From the IMG/VR virus record IMGVR_UViG_3300017986_000075, positions 1-32,407 of that record: a DNA stretch of 32,407 nt, one strand, 5' to 3'. Made by a program: the position numbers and the translations under genes. Of the stretch, positions 1 through 7,418 are shown in pieces (within the stretch, counting starts at the first letter, position 1; each line of letters begins with the position of its first letter). The notes under the pieces were generated by a model. It was not told the origin of the DNA and did not search any database. It was given only the letters and a program-made list of their open reading frames with translations. This DNA comes from a virus.

Positions 1-10
1 AAAATAGTAA

Positions 11-1954
11 ATGGCATTTAGTACAACACCGAGAAAACCAATGATGTATTTTTGGAGTAATGATTTAGGACTGACTGGAACATCAAACCAAAGAGATAAC
101 GACCACGATGGTGAACAGGCAGAAATTCATGTTGAAGAAATAGATAATCATTTAACTCACAAAAATTTAATTACACCAGATTATTCAATTGATGAAGGTT
201 GTAAGATTAATTTTGGTGGTGAGATTACAATGATTCTCATTGACAAAGAAAATGGAATATGGGGTACATCAGACGGATTAACTCGTAATACTAAAATGTT
301 CTTATTAGGATTATCATTCAGAAACTTTGCAAAAGATAAATCAATCTTTGATAAATATGTTTTTAGGGGTGATGGTAAAACTATTAGATTTCAATTCATT
401 ACAGAGGTTGGTGAATTTGTAGATGATAATTACAAACATACCAATGATATTGTTTTTGAAATTGTTAAAAGAAATCAAAGTATTCAAAATGTTATTGATG
501 ATTATTATAAAGAAACTTTATTTAATCAAAACTTTTTTGTATTGGAACAATTAAAAAAATATAGAGATTGGGTTGAGACCCATAAGTTTAAATCTGATAC
601 AGAGTTATTAAATGCTTTTGAAAATATTCTTAACTTATATCATGTTAGTTGGGCTCCATCAGAAAACACAATTGATGATTTTAGTATTAACTCTGGTGAA
701 CGAGGAGTTGCAACAAATGGTATTAGTTCTGTATCTAATAAAGTGTTAGCAAAATTTCAAAATAAATATTTAAAAGGACAACCAGAAAATCATGAATTAA
801 ATTTGGTTATCAATGAAAAGATAAAATCTATATTTTCACCTATTAGAAAAAGGTTTAAACCTACTCAAGAAAATTGTACCAAAATGTTTAGTTGGGTTTT
901 ACAATCTTATTATACCACAAAGGGTGGATACACAAAAGGTATTGGTAGAGGTAGTGTATTAGATGTTGTATCTAATGAAATTATGAAAGTGTTAGATAAT
1001 GAAATGGAAGATTACGCTCCAAGAAATGATGATGGTGAGATTGATTACAAATATAATGATACATCAATGTTAGAACATTTTAAATCTTCTTTAACATTAT
1101 GGGGTTGGTATAAAGATTTACAAAGAATAAATAAGTATTTTGATAATGGATATATTAATGAAGATGGTACAAGATGGATTCCTATTTTATTAAAATATGA
1201 AAGAGAAACAAAACAAGAACTTACTTTAAAAGAACAAAGAGTTATTCAGAACATTCATATTAATGGTAAGTTTGTTTCTTATTCAAGTTTTGATAAGTTA
1301 GTTGGTTCTTCTATAAATGAAATAGATAGAGATACTGATATATCAAAACTCTTAGTTAAATATTTTGTAAACGATAATTCTGTAGAAACAATTAATTATA
1401 AGAATCAGTTTATAGAATCCTTATTAACTAACAAAGTAAAAGATAGAACAAGCCATTTCCTAAGAAAGTATAATTACATTGATAATATATTAGGACATTG
1501 TTCTTTAAAAAGTACTACAAAAAATTGGGTTAATATAAATCCAAACGAATCAGGTACAGAAGAATGTGAACATTATCTTTCAGTTAAAGGTACTAATAAA
1601 TCAGAAATAAGATATCATGGTATTAACTTTTATAATTTAGATAAAACTACAAATGGTTTAATATCTAATGATTCTATTTCAAATAAAAAAGAAGTTGTTA
1701 AAAACTTGGATGGAACTCTTGGACAATTACATAATCCAAATGATAAATTAGAAAACAATGTAAAGCAATTACTTAATAGTTCAGAATATGATATCTTTAG
1801 AGAAGATTCTTTTGGTGATGAAGATTGGGTTAAAGTATGTTCAGTAGGAGTTATTGGAGATAATGTTTCAAGTGAATTAACAAATAACTTACTCTACAAA
1901 TATAGAAGTGTTCAAATTGATAACTACTTAGAAAAGGTATTCGGTGATAAGTAA
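11..1954 (+). CDS. Unrecognised 647-aa protein heading the PLP/glycosyltransferase block
   Basis: I do not recognise a family here. The protein is soluble, rich in Asn, Lys, Asp and aromatic residues, with no signal peptide or membrane segment. The first 40 or so residues are polar and the middle (about residues 150-220) looks helical. There is no obvious catalytic signature such as DxD, a P-loop or HNH. The start ATG lies only 10 bases inside the window and has no convincing Shine-Dalgarno, so ATG at 41 or 44 is an alternative. Its stop overlaps the GTG start of the PLP-type enzyme, which points to co-translation, and it may serve the same pathway as the following three genes. That link is inferred from position only. 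Confidence 0.6.
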   Translation: MAFSTTPRKPMMYFWSNDLGLTGTSNQRDNDHDGEQAEIHVEEIDNHLTHKNLITPDYSIDEGCKINFGGEITMILIDKENGIWGTSDGLTRNTKMFLLGLSFRNFAKDKSIFDKYVFRGDGKTIRFQFITEVGEFVDDNYKHTNDIVFEIVKRNQSIQNVIDDYYKETLFNQNFFVLEQLKKYRDWVETHKFKSDTELLNAFENILNLYHVSWAPSENTIDDFSINSGERGVATNGISSVSNKVLAKFQNKYLKGQPENHELNLVINEKIKSIFSPIRKRFKPTQENCTKMFSWVLQSYYTTKGGYTKGIGRGSVLDVVSNEIMKVLDNEMEDYAPRNDDGEIDYKYNDTSMLEHFKSSLTLWGWYKDLQRINKYFDNGYINEDGTRWIPILLKYERETKQELTLKEQRVIQNIHINGKFVSYSSFDKLVGSSINEIDRDTDISKLLVKYFVNDNSVETINYKNQFIESLLTNKVKDRTSHFLRKYNYIDNILGHCSLKSTTKNWVNINPNESGTEECEHYLSVKGTNKSEIRYHGINFYNLDKTTNGLISNDSISNKKEVVKNLDGTLGQLHNPNDKLENNVKQLLNSSEYDIFREDSFGDEDWVKVCSVGVIGDNVSSELTNNLLYKYRSVQIDNYLEKVFGDK

Positions 1955-2714
1955 ATTTCTTGATTATGGTTATGATGATATCAAGTGTGATGTCAAATTA
2001 CCACTTCCTATCATTGAAGAGTTTGATGGTATCAGAGTTGTTCGTGATGATTTACTTGAGGGTGGAACTAAACGAAGAGCTTTCACTCAATATGTTGCAT
2101 CACTTCCTGATGTAGAAGAGTTTGTATATGCATCGCCTCGTCAAGGATATGCACAATTATCATTAGCATATGCTTGTAAAGATTTAGATAGAAAATGTAC
2201 CGTGACTGTTCCAAAGGGTAAACGATATTGGTTGACTGATGAGGCAGAAGAGTTAGGTGCTAATATCATAGAGGTTCCAATGGGATACTTAACAAATATA
2301 CAACATAAGGCTAGAGTATATTGTGAAGAGAATGGAGCTCACTTAATTCCTTTTGGTGGCGACCATCCAATCATTATTGAAGCAATGTGTAGAGCGGCTA
2401 TGAGTTTAGATTCAATCAAACGATTCGAACATCCAAAAGAAGTTTGGACTGTTATGAGTAGTGGTGTATTAAGTAGAGGTTTACAAAAGGCATGGCCTAA
2501 TGCAAAATTTTATGGTGTACAAATAGGACACAACACAACAGAAGAAGAGATGGGTAGAGCAGAAACATTTCGTTCTAAATATAAATTTCAACAAGAGTGT
2601 AAAAAAGATGAACTACCACCATTTCCAAGTTCACTAACTTATGATAGTAAGGCTTGGATGTTCATCAAAGAACACGCAACAAAAGGAGCATTATTTTGGA
2701 ATGTGGGAAAGTAG
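1944..2714 (+). CDS. Fold-type-II PLP-dependent enzyme (ACC deaminase/cysteine synthase-like)
   Basis: A 256-aa protein resembling fold-type-II PLP enzymes such as ACC deaminase, D-cysteine desulfhydrase and threonine synthase. Residues 39-45 read EGGTKRR, matching the GGNKxR-type motif, with Lys43 the likely Schiff-base lysine. Residues 63-78 (ASPRQGYAQLSLAYAC) match the segment after the lysine that contacts substrate and cofactor, followed by the usual A/LGxxCTVxxP strand near 85-90. Residues 172-180 (SSGVLSRGL) sit where the glycine-rich phosphate loop GSGGT is normally found, so that loop is altered. It is shorter than the usual 320-340 aa, so the C-terminus is reduced. The start is GTG at 1944 with AAAGG just upstream. 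It overlaps the previous gene by 11 bases. The reaction and substrate are unknown; glycosyltransferase neighbours suggest modification of DNA or a glycan. Confidence 0.7.
   Translation: MISKFLDYGYDDIKCDVKLPLPIIEEFDGIRVVRDDLLEGGTKRRAFTQYVASLPDVEEFVYASPRQGYAQLSLAYACKDLDRKCTVTVPKGKRYWLTDEAEELGANIIEVPMGYLTNIQHKARVYCEENGAHLIPFGGDHPIIIEAMCRAAMSLDSIKRFEHPKEVWTVMSSGVLSRGLQKAWPNAKFYGVQIGHNTTEEEMGRAETFRSKYKFQQECKKDELPPFPSSLTYDSKAWMFIKEHATKGALFWNVGK
2684..2688 (+). promoter_or_regulatory. Ribosome binding site that selects a TTG start
   Basis: AGGAG lies seven bases before TTG at 2696, inside the 3' end of the PLP-enzyme gene. No comparable site precedes the in-frame ATG at 2654. This favours TTG 2696 as the start of the downstream glycosyltransferase and suggests translational coupling. 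Confidence 0.55.
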
Positions 2715-3853
2715 TAGTTACTCGATTACGAAGTACAGAATATTATAAAGGTGAACCATTAAATCATATTGTTGATTCACATTATCATTTGTTAAATAAC
2801 TTCATAGAAAAATATGATACATGGCCACATTCTTTTGATACCTACAATTGTTCTTTACCATCACGAGAAAAGAAAAGAACTAATGTTAGAGATTTAAATA
2901 TACTTAAAGAATCTGATGTGTTGATAATACCAAGTGAAGCTGAATTTGCTTATAACATTTATGGTAGGATTCAAAATCTATTAATGGGTAGAAGTTGGGG
3001 TAATGTAGAATACATGAGAGAAATTTTAAGAGATAATCCTAAACCACGAAAAGTTATTTTGTTCACAAGTGATAAAGCAGATACAATAGAATTATATAGA
3101 GATAAAGTTTTTAAAGATGTTCCTAATTTAACATTTTACCAAATAGATGAAAGTGAGTTTCCAGGTGGAGTACATCATTTAAAATATATAAACATAAAAA
3201 AACAAAATCTTGATACCACGAAAAAAACTGATTTTGGATATTGGGGAACTTCTAAAAAATTTAAAATTGATTCTACATCAGAGATGAGAGATTATCATGT
3301 AAAGGATTATTATAAAGATGGTAAGATTGTAAAGTATGGTACTGCTGGATGTGAATTGAAAACAAGATTTATAGAACCATTGTATGTTGGTAAAGAATCA
3401 AAAGATGAACGACACTTAATATTAAAAGAAATTTATAAAGATGAATCAATTAGTAATAATTTAATTGGATACTTTGATGGATTTCAATACACACATAAGT
3501 TCGATAAGAATATGACTAATATTTTACCACACTTATCAGAATGTAAATTTACACTTTGTTTTAATTGGCCAGGTCAAGAAGAACATTTAACTTCAAGATA
3601 CAATGAGGCATTAGGTTGTGATATTATTCCATTAGTGTGGCAAAATTATGATTGTAATAATCAGTTAGTATTAGATGATAGACAAAGAATGTTTTCTTTC
3701 GAAGATATAAAAAAGTGCTTGACTTCTACATCAGAAAGTGTTAGATTACAATGGTTAAATTCTATTCAAGAAAAGTATTTAAGTGTAACTAAACCAATAG
3801 AATATTATGAGGAATCGTTTAACCAAAAATTAATGAAGATACTAAATGATTGA
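2696..3853 (+). CDS. Exostosin-like (GT-B type) glycosyltransferase
   Basis: With the TTG start the protein is 385 aa. Starting at ATG 2654 would add 14 residues read in another frame over the PLP gene. The C-terminal third carries a signature like that of exostosin/GT47-type transferases: around residues 282-315 there is CKFTLCF, then a Gly, then SRYNEALGCDIIPLVW, i.e. strand, basic Arg, helix, and a strand with I-P-L/V that binds the nucleotide sugar. The N-terminal half is alpha/beta with an ESDVLIIPSEAE segment. There is no signal peptide or membrane segment, so it acts in the cytoplasm. Its stop overlaps the next glycosyltransferase in an ATGATTGA arrangement. It could glycosylate modified bases in phage DNA, a protein or a lipid; the sequence alone does not decide. 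Confidence 0.6.
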   Translation: MECGKVVVTRLRSTEYYKGEPLNHIVDSHYHLLNNFIEKYDTWPHSFDTYNCSLPSREKKRTNVRDLNILKESDVLIIPSEAEFAYNIYGRIQNLLMGRSWGNVEYMREILRDNPKPRKVILFTSDKADTIELYRDKVFKDVPNLTFYQIDESEFPGGVHHLKYINIKKQNLDTTKKTDFGYWGTSKKFKIDSTSEMRDYHVKDYYKDGKIVKYGTAGCELKTRFIEPLYVGKESKDERHLILKEIYKDESISNNLIGYFDGFQYTHKFDKNMTNILPHLSECKFTLCFNWPGQEEHLTSRYNEALGCDIIPLVWQNYDCNNQLVLDDRQRMFSFEDIKKCLTSTSESVRLQWLNSIQEKYLSVTKPIEYYEESFNQKLMKILND

Positions 3854-4721
3854 TAAGATTTATATACCTACAGTTGGCAGACCTAATGAACAAGTAACTT
3901 GGGATAATCTACCAAAACAATTACAAGAAAAAGTTTGTTTTGTTATTCATGAAAGAGAAAAAGATTTATATGATTATGATGCAGAGTATTTAGTATTATC
4001 TGATGAACTAAACACTATTGCAAAAGTTAGGAAAGAAATTATATATCACGCTGATGAACAACGATTTTGTATGTGGGATGATGATGTTATTTTCTACAGA
4101 AGAAATAGAAAGTATTATGGTGATTTAAGAATTAATGAAGTTTATATTCCAGATGTATTAAAAGAAGATGGTAGCCCATTATCAAAATGGAAAATGCAAT
4201 ATAGAGATTTTGTAGAGATGTTTGCTCAATTCAATGAATGGTTTGATAATGAAAAAACTTTAGTTCATATTGGACACAGAAGAACTAATTTGCCACCATT
4301 AGGTTCAACACATGATAACATATTTTTTAATTCTATGCATTGTATTGATGGTAAAAAATGTAAAGGGTTTAGAGATTATGTAGATTGGGATTTATGTCAA
4401 GTTGGTGAAGATGCTAACTTTATGTTAGAGTATTTAACAAGAGGTTATACAAACCGAAGAACAGATTTATATTCAGCACATTGGGGTTCATATCAAGAGG
4501 GTGGTTGTTCGGAATATCGAGATGCAGAGTTTCACAATAAAGAACATGAGAAGTTGATGAATAAATGGCCAGAGTATGTGAGTATTAGAAAAGAAATGAT
4601 GGCTCAAGGTAAAGATGGAAAAAACATTGGTATGATAAAAGAGTTTAAATATGATATGAAAAAAGCACATAGAGATTCTACAAACAAGTATTTAGAAAAC
4701 TTTAAAAAATTTGATAACTAA
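3846..4721 (+). CDS. GT-A glycosyltransferase resembling the TET-associated glycosyltransferase (TAGT) family
   Basis: A 291-aa protein with the layout of small GT-A glycosyltransferases. It starts with a strand and loop IYIPTVGRPNEQVT (residues 5-18), continues with an IAKVRKEII helix (58-66), and has the metal/sugar-nucleotide motif WDDDVIF at 77-83, where Asp78-80 form the DxD. A GEDANFMLEYLTRGY segment near 189-203 would supply the catalytic acidic residue. This combination is what I know from phage TET-associated glycosyltransferases that decorate hydroxymethylated bases, but no TET/JBP or hydroxymethylase gene is visible in the window. It overlaps the upstream glycosyltransferase by 8 bases and is followed by a small gap before the HD gene. 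Other GT-A roles, such as surface glycan modification, are possible. Confidence 0.6.
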   Translation: MIDKIYIPTVGRPNEQVTWDNLPKQLQEKVCFVIHEREKDLYDYDAEYLVLSDELNTIAKVRKEIIYHADEQRFCMWDDDVIFYRRNRKYYGDLRINEVYIPDVLKEDGSPLSKWKMQYRDFVEMFAQFNEWFDNEKTLVHIGHRRTNLPPLGSTHDNIFFNSMHCIDGKKCKGFRDYVDWDLCQVGEDANFMLEYLTRGYTNRRTDLYSAHWGSYQEGGCSEYRDAEFHNKEHEKLMNKWPEYVSIRKEMMAQGKDGKNIGMIKEFKYDMKKAHRDSTNKYLENFKKFDN

Positions 4722-4739
4722 AAAATGGAGAAATAATAA

Positions 4740-5516
4740 ATGACACAATTAACACAAGACCAGTTGGTAAAGAACTATCAAAAACTTCGTAGGTTAGTTA
4801 ATGATACATTTTCAGGTGAACGACTTGAGAGATTAAATGAAATGTATGATTCCTTAGAAGATAGAATAATAGTTGCTCCAGCAAGTGGTAAGGAACATTA
4901 TCATAACGCCTATGTGGGTGGTTATGTAGAGCATGATCTTCATGTAGCTAGTTTAGCTCTAAAGATAAACAAGTTATGGAAAGAGAATGGGGCTCATATA
5001 AATTATACAAATGAAGAATTAGTATTTGCAGCTCTTCATCACGACTTAGGTAAAGTTGGTGATTTGGAGGGTGAGTATTATTCACCAAACGATTCAGATT
5101 GGCATCGTAAGAATCAAGGATTGATTTTCAAACACAATGATGAGATTCAATACATGACTGTTACTGATAGAGCAATATTTCTATTGAATCACTTTGGTGT
5201 AAAGATGTCCAAATGGGAATACATTGGATTAAGATTAACTGATGGGATGTATGAAGAGGCTAACAAAAGTTATTATACAGGTTACATTCACGCAACTCGT
5301 CTTCGTAGTAATATTGCTTATGTTCTACACCAAGCTGATATGATGGCTACTCATCTTGAATATGATAAATGGGAACAAGGTGAAGAACAATCTAAACAAG
5401 AAGTTAGTAAGAAAGTTTCTAACATCAAACAAGCAGTACAAACCGAAACAGAAACTAAACTCACAGGTGATTCACCAAAGGATTTATTTGAAGAGTTGTT
5501 TGGAGAGAAAAAATGA
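4740..5516 (+). CDS. HD-domain phosphohydrolase
   Basis: A 258-aa protein with a metal-dependent HD phosphohydrolase domain. The ligand set is visible: His65 in VEHDLHV, His101-Asp102 in AALHHDLGKVGD, later histidines in the 120-165 region, and a closing Asp in LHQADMMATHLEYD near residue 200. The last 45 residues are charged and Gln/Lys/Glu-rich, like a linker or tail. HD proteins in phages commonly act on nucleotides, phosphodiesters or dNTPs; the substrate here is not evident. The start ATG at 4740 has GGAG eight bases upstream. Its stop overlaps the next start as ATGA. Confidence 0.8.
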   Translation: MTQLTQDQLVKNYQKLRRLVNDTFSGERLERLNEMYDSLEDRIIVAPASGKEHYHNAYVGGYVEHDLHVASLALKINKLWKENGAHINYTNEELVFAALHHDLGKVGDLEGEYYSPNDSDWHRKNQGLIFKHNDEIQYMTVTDRAIFLLNHFGVKMSKWEYIGLRLTDGMYEEANKSYYTGYIHATRLRSNIAYVLHQADMMATHLEYDKWEQGEEQSKQEVSKKVSNIKQAVQTETETKLTGDSPKDLFEELFGEKK

Positions 5517-5764
5517 TAGTAGAAATAATACTTGGTTGTTTAGCAATAACATTTGGATACACAACATTTAACCTTACGAGAAAAGTAGAAAGGTTAGAGG
5601 CTTGGATTGAAGATTATGCTGCTAGAGTAACCATCACAAAGAATGTACTTGATGAATTAGATTCAGAGGGTAAGTTCGAATCCGATGATGAAATCGGAGT
5701 TGTCTTTGAGGGAATCAAAGAAACAATTACTGAATTAGAAACTATAACCGATAAGGAGATATAA
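5513..5764 (+). CDS. Small membrane-anchored acidic helical protein
   Basis: An 83-aa protein with one N-terminal hydrophobic segment (about residues 2-18), then a Lys/Arg-Glu helix with heptad character (RKVERLEAWIEDYAARV) and a strongly acidic C-terminal half. It overlaps the HD gene by four bases and its stop touches the sigma factor start, so it belongs to the same operon. Family unknown. T4's late co-activator gene 33 sits beside gene 55, but the hydrophobic N-terminus here argues against calling this gp33. Confidence 0.65.
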   Translation: MIVEIILGCLAITFGYTTFNLTRKVERLEAWIEDYAARVTITKNVLDELDSEGKFESDDEIGVVFEGIKETITELETITDKEI

Positions 5765-6486
5765 TGCCTCGTAAAGCAAAAAAAGGTTCAACAAGATATT
5801 ACTTCACAGATTCAACACAAGATGCGATTATTCGTCATAATAAAGAAACTCGTCCACACATGAGAGAACGAATTTATAATGAACATATTCGTACACCATT
5901 TGAGAAGTTAGCTGAAAATATTATTCATACTTTTAAGTTTTACTACTTTGATGTTCCATCGGAAGATGTTAAACACGAGGTAGTGAGTTTCTTGTATATG
6001 AATATGCATAAGTTCACAGAGGGTAAGGGTAAGGCATTCTCTTACTTTAGTATTGTTGCTAAGAATTATCTGATTCTACATAACAACAATAACTACAAAC
6101 GAATGAAACAACATGACTCCGAAGAAGTTACAGATTACAAGAGAGACCCTGTAACAGAGATGAGAGGTAAGGAAACTGAACAGCTTAAGATGGAGTACTT
6201 AGAACAAATGGTTGAGTATTGGACTAATAATCTAACAACTGTTTTCAAACGAAAAAAAGATTTAGATGTTGCTAATGCTGTAGTTCAGTTAATTGAGATG
6301 AAAGATAGTATTGATAACTTCAATAAGAAAGCTCTATACATCTTGATTCGTGAGATGACTGGTTCCAACACACAACACATCACTCGTGTAATTAATGTGA
6401 TGAAAAAACATCATGAACAATTACAGAAAACCTATATTGCTACAGGTTCTATCGAAACTCGATATACAGGTAGTTGGAACTTATAA
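5764..6486 (+). CDS. gp55: Late-transcription sigma factor, T4 gp55-like
   Basis: A 240-aa protein resembling the T4 late sigma factor, which directs host RNA polymerase to late promoters. The sigma region-2 core is at about residues 45-115: helices with FEKLAENIIHTFKFYYFD and DVKHEVVSFLYMNMHKF, then KAFSYFSIVAKNYLILHN, the part that contacts polymerase and melts the -10 element. The C-terminal 100 residues form a helical region with a helix-turn-helix-like end. It is longer than T4 gp55 (about 185 aa). The start has AAGGAG six bases before the ATG. It sits directly before the divergent regulatory region and the baseplate operon, whose repeated TATATTTAT motifs are its candidate targets. Confidence 0.75.
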   Translation: MPRKAKKGSTRYYFTDSTQDAIIRHNKETRPHMRERIYNEHIRTPFEKLAENIIHTFKFYYFDVPSEDVKHEVVSFLYMNMHKFTEGKGKAFSYFSIVAKNYLILHNNNNYKRMKQHDSEEVTDYKRDPVTEMRGKETEQLKMEYLEQMVEYWTNNLTTVFKRKKDLDVANAVVQLIEMKDSIDNFNKKALYILIREMTGSNTQHITRVINVMKKHHEQLQKTYIATGSIETRYTGSWNL

Positions 6487-6513
6487 GAATTTGTTAATAA
6501 ACAGATGAGGTAA

Positions 6514-6600
6514 ATGATGGAGTTTACAAGTTACTTAGTGATTGCAGGATTTGCAGTTGCTGGATACTTTTTGGTGAAATACTTTCAACGAGGAGTATAA
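6514..6600 (+). CDS. 28-aa membrane peptide
   Basis: ATG at 6514 with GAGG four bases upstream opens a 28-codon frame. One hydrophobic segment (YLVIAGFAVAGYFLVKYF) is followed by a basic C-terminus QRGV. It ends eight bases before the rho-independent terminator stem and looks like the last gene of the sigma-factor operon. Small single-span peptides like this are frequent in phages; no function can be named. Confidence 0.55.
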   Translation: MMEFTSYLVIAGFAVAGYFLVKYFQRGV

Positions 6601-6607
6601 AATAAAA

Positions 6608-6637
6608 AAGGGGAAGCCTCGGAAAAGACTTCCCCTT
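6608..6637. terminator. Bidirectional intrinsic terminator between convergent genes
   Basis: A nine-base-pair perfect stem, AAGGGGAAG (6608-6616) pairing with CTTCCCCTT (6629-6637), encloses a 12-base loop. A-rich sequence precedes it and TTATTAT follows, so it can serve transcripts from both directions. It separates the 28-aa + strand gene from the 73-aa minus-strand gene. Confidence 0.8.
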
Positions 6638-6657
6638 ATTATCTATCCGATATAGTA

Positions 6658-6879
6658 CTACTTACGGAATAAACCCACTAACACCAACAATGCGACAAGA
6701 CCGGCGAAGCCTGACTCGCCGAATGTGTTGATTATAGATGTTAGGTTACCAATAACATTGACACCAAAGATACCACTACCGAAGATAATCTCGGAAACAG
6801 CACCTATAGTAACAAAGGATAACATTAGATGAGCTAAGTCATCTACATATCCTTTTACGAGTGTTATGATTTCCTTCAT
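6658..6879 (-). CDS. 73-aa membrane protein, the only clear minus-strand gene
   Basis: The protein has two hydrophobic stretches, about residues 17-38 (MLSFVTIGAVSEIIFG) and 56-71 (GFAGLVALLVLVGLF), separated by a Gly/Asn/Ser-rich loop, and ends in basic RK. GGGAG lies about a dozen bases upstream of its ATG on the minus strand. It has its own TATATTTAT motif 91 bases upstream and a terminator downstream, so it is an independent transcription unit. Size and topology would suit a holin or a small envelope protein, but no family was recognised. Confidence 0.65.
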   Translation of the reverse strand: MKEIITLVKGYVDDLAHLMLSFVTIGAVSEIIFGSGIFGVNVIGNLTSIINTFGESGFAGLVALLVLVGLFRK

Positions 6880-6909
6880 ATGGTCTTTCTCCCGTTAGTT
6901 ATCAATTAA

Positions 6910-6943
6910 GTCGGATTTTCACCGACACAATAATAACTATTGT
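6910..6943. other. Two abutting hairpins in the divergent intergenic region
   Basis: GTCGG (6910-6914) pairs with CCGAC (6922-6926) around a seven-base loop. Directly adjoining it, ACAATA (6927-6932) pairs with TATTGT (6938-6943) around ATAAC. Both fall in the leader of the minus-strand 73-aa gene, between its promoter-like motif and its ribosome binding site. They could be a leader-RNA structure or a processing site. Function unknown. Confidence 0.4.
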
Positions 6944-6969
6944 ATATATTTGATAAAAAAATAGGATAT

Positions 6970-6978
6970 ATAAATATA
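6970..6978 (-). promoter_or_regulatory. TATATTTAT promoter-like motif for the 73-aa minus-strand gene
   Basis: Read on the minus strand, this is TATATTTAT preceded by GATGTA, about 91 bases upstream of the minus-strand start codon. It is one of five copies, each facing the gene it precedes. The + strand here reads TATAAATA (6969-6976), the T4 late consensus, so the opposite orientation is also conceivable. Confidence 0.45.
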
Positions 6979-7000
6979 TACATCGATTTTTTCATAGTTT

Positions 7001-7009
7001 TATATTTAT
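7001..7009 (+). promoter_or_regulatory. TATATTTAT late-promoter-like motif for the baseplate operon
   Basis: TATATTTAT followed by TAATGA lies 24 bases before the first gene of the structural operon. The same 15-base string TATATTTATTAATGA occurs before the T9SS cargo gene. No conserved -35 element is evident, as expected for gp55-type late promoters. Confidence 0.55.
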
Positions 7010-7033
7010 TAATGATAACTTACAGGTAAAATT

Positions 7034-7411
7034 ATGGCAATTGATTTCGAAATATTCGAGGGTAAAACCTTATCAGATGTATTCAAAGACATCTATGATA
7101 ACTCAGCAAACAATAAAAAACAATTAGAAGTACTAATGAAAGAGATTGTTGGGTTTATTAAAGATGGTGATACCGCTGTGCAAATAGTTCCTATGTTAAA
7201 GGAATACTTAGAAATCAATGTCAAGAATGATGAACAATTAGTTAAGTTAGCAACTATTGTACAAAGATTAGCACAAGCGGGTAGTAAACAAGATTCAGAT
7301 AGTGAATTTGGTTTAACGGATGCAGAAAAAGACCAATTAATGAAAAACATAACCGATACGGTTCATGAGTTACAAGACCATACAGATAATATCACAGCAA
7401 AGGTAAATTAA
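7034..7411 (+). CDS. 125-aa helical acidic protein, first gene of the baseplate operon
   Basis: An all-helical, acidic protein with no signal peptide or membrane segment; it contains helices such as KKQLEVLMKEIVGFI and QLVKLATIVQRLAQ. No enzymatic motif is visible. It leads the operon that contains the gp5-, gp25- and gp6-like genes, so a role in baseplate or tail assembly is likely. The start ATG at 7034 has AGG about eight bases upstream. Family not recognised. Confidence 0.65.
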   Translation: MAIDFEIFEGKTLSDVFKDIYDNSANNKKQLEVLMKEIVGFIKDGDTAVQIVPMLKEYLEINVKNDEQLVKLATIVQRLAQAGSKQDSDSEFGLTDAEKDQLMKNITDTVHELQDHTDNITAKVN

Positions 7412-7418
7412 AAAACAT

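Noticed and set aside
5513-5764. Late co-activator gp33
   Set aside because: It lies next to gp55, but it has an N-terminal hydrophobic segment and an acidic tail unlike gp33.
6969-6976. Exact T4 late consensus TATAAATA on the + strand before the baseplate operon
   Set aside because: It overlaps the minus-strand TATATTTAT copy. The T4 orientation fits only this one case among the five sites, whereas TATATTTAT fits all five, so I kept the latter as the main reading.
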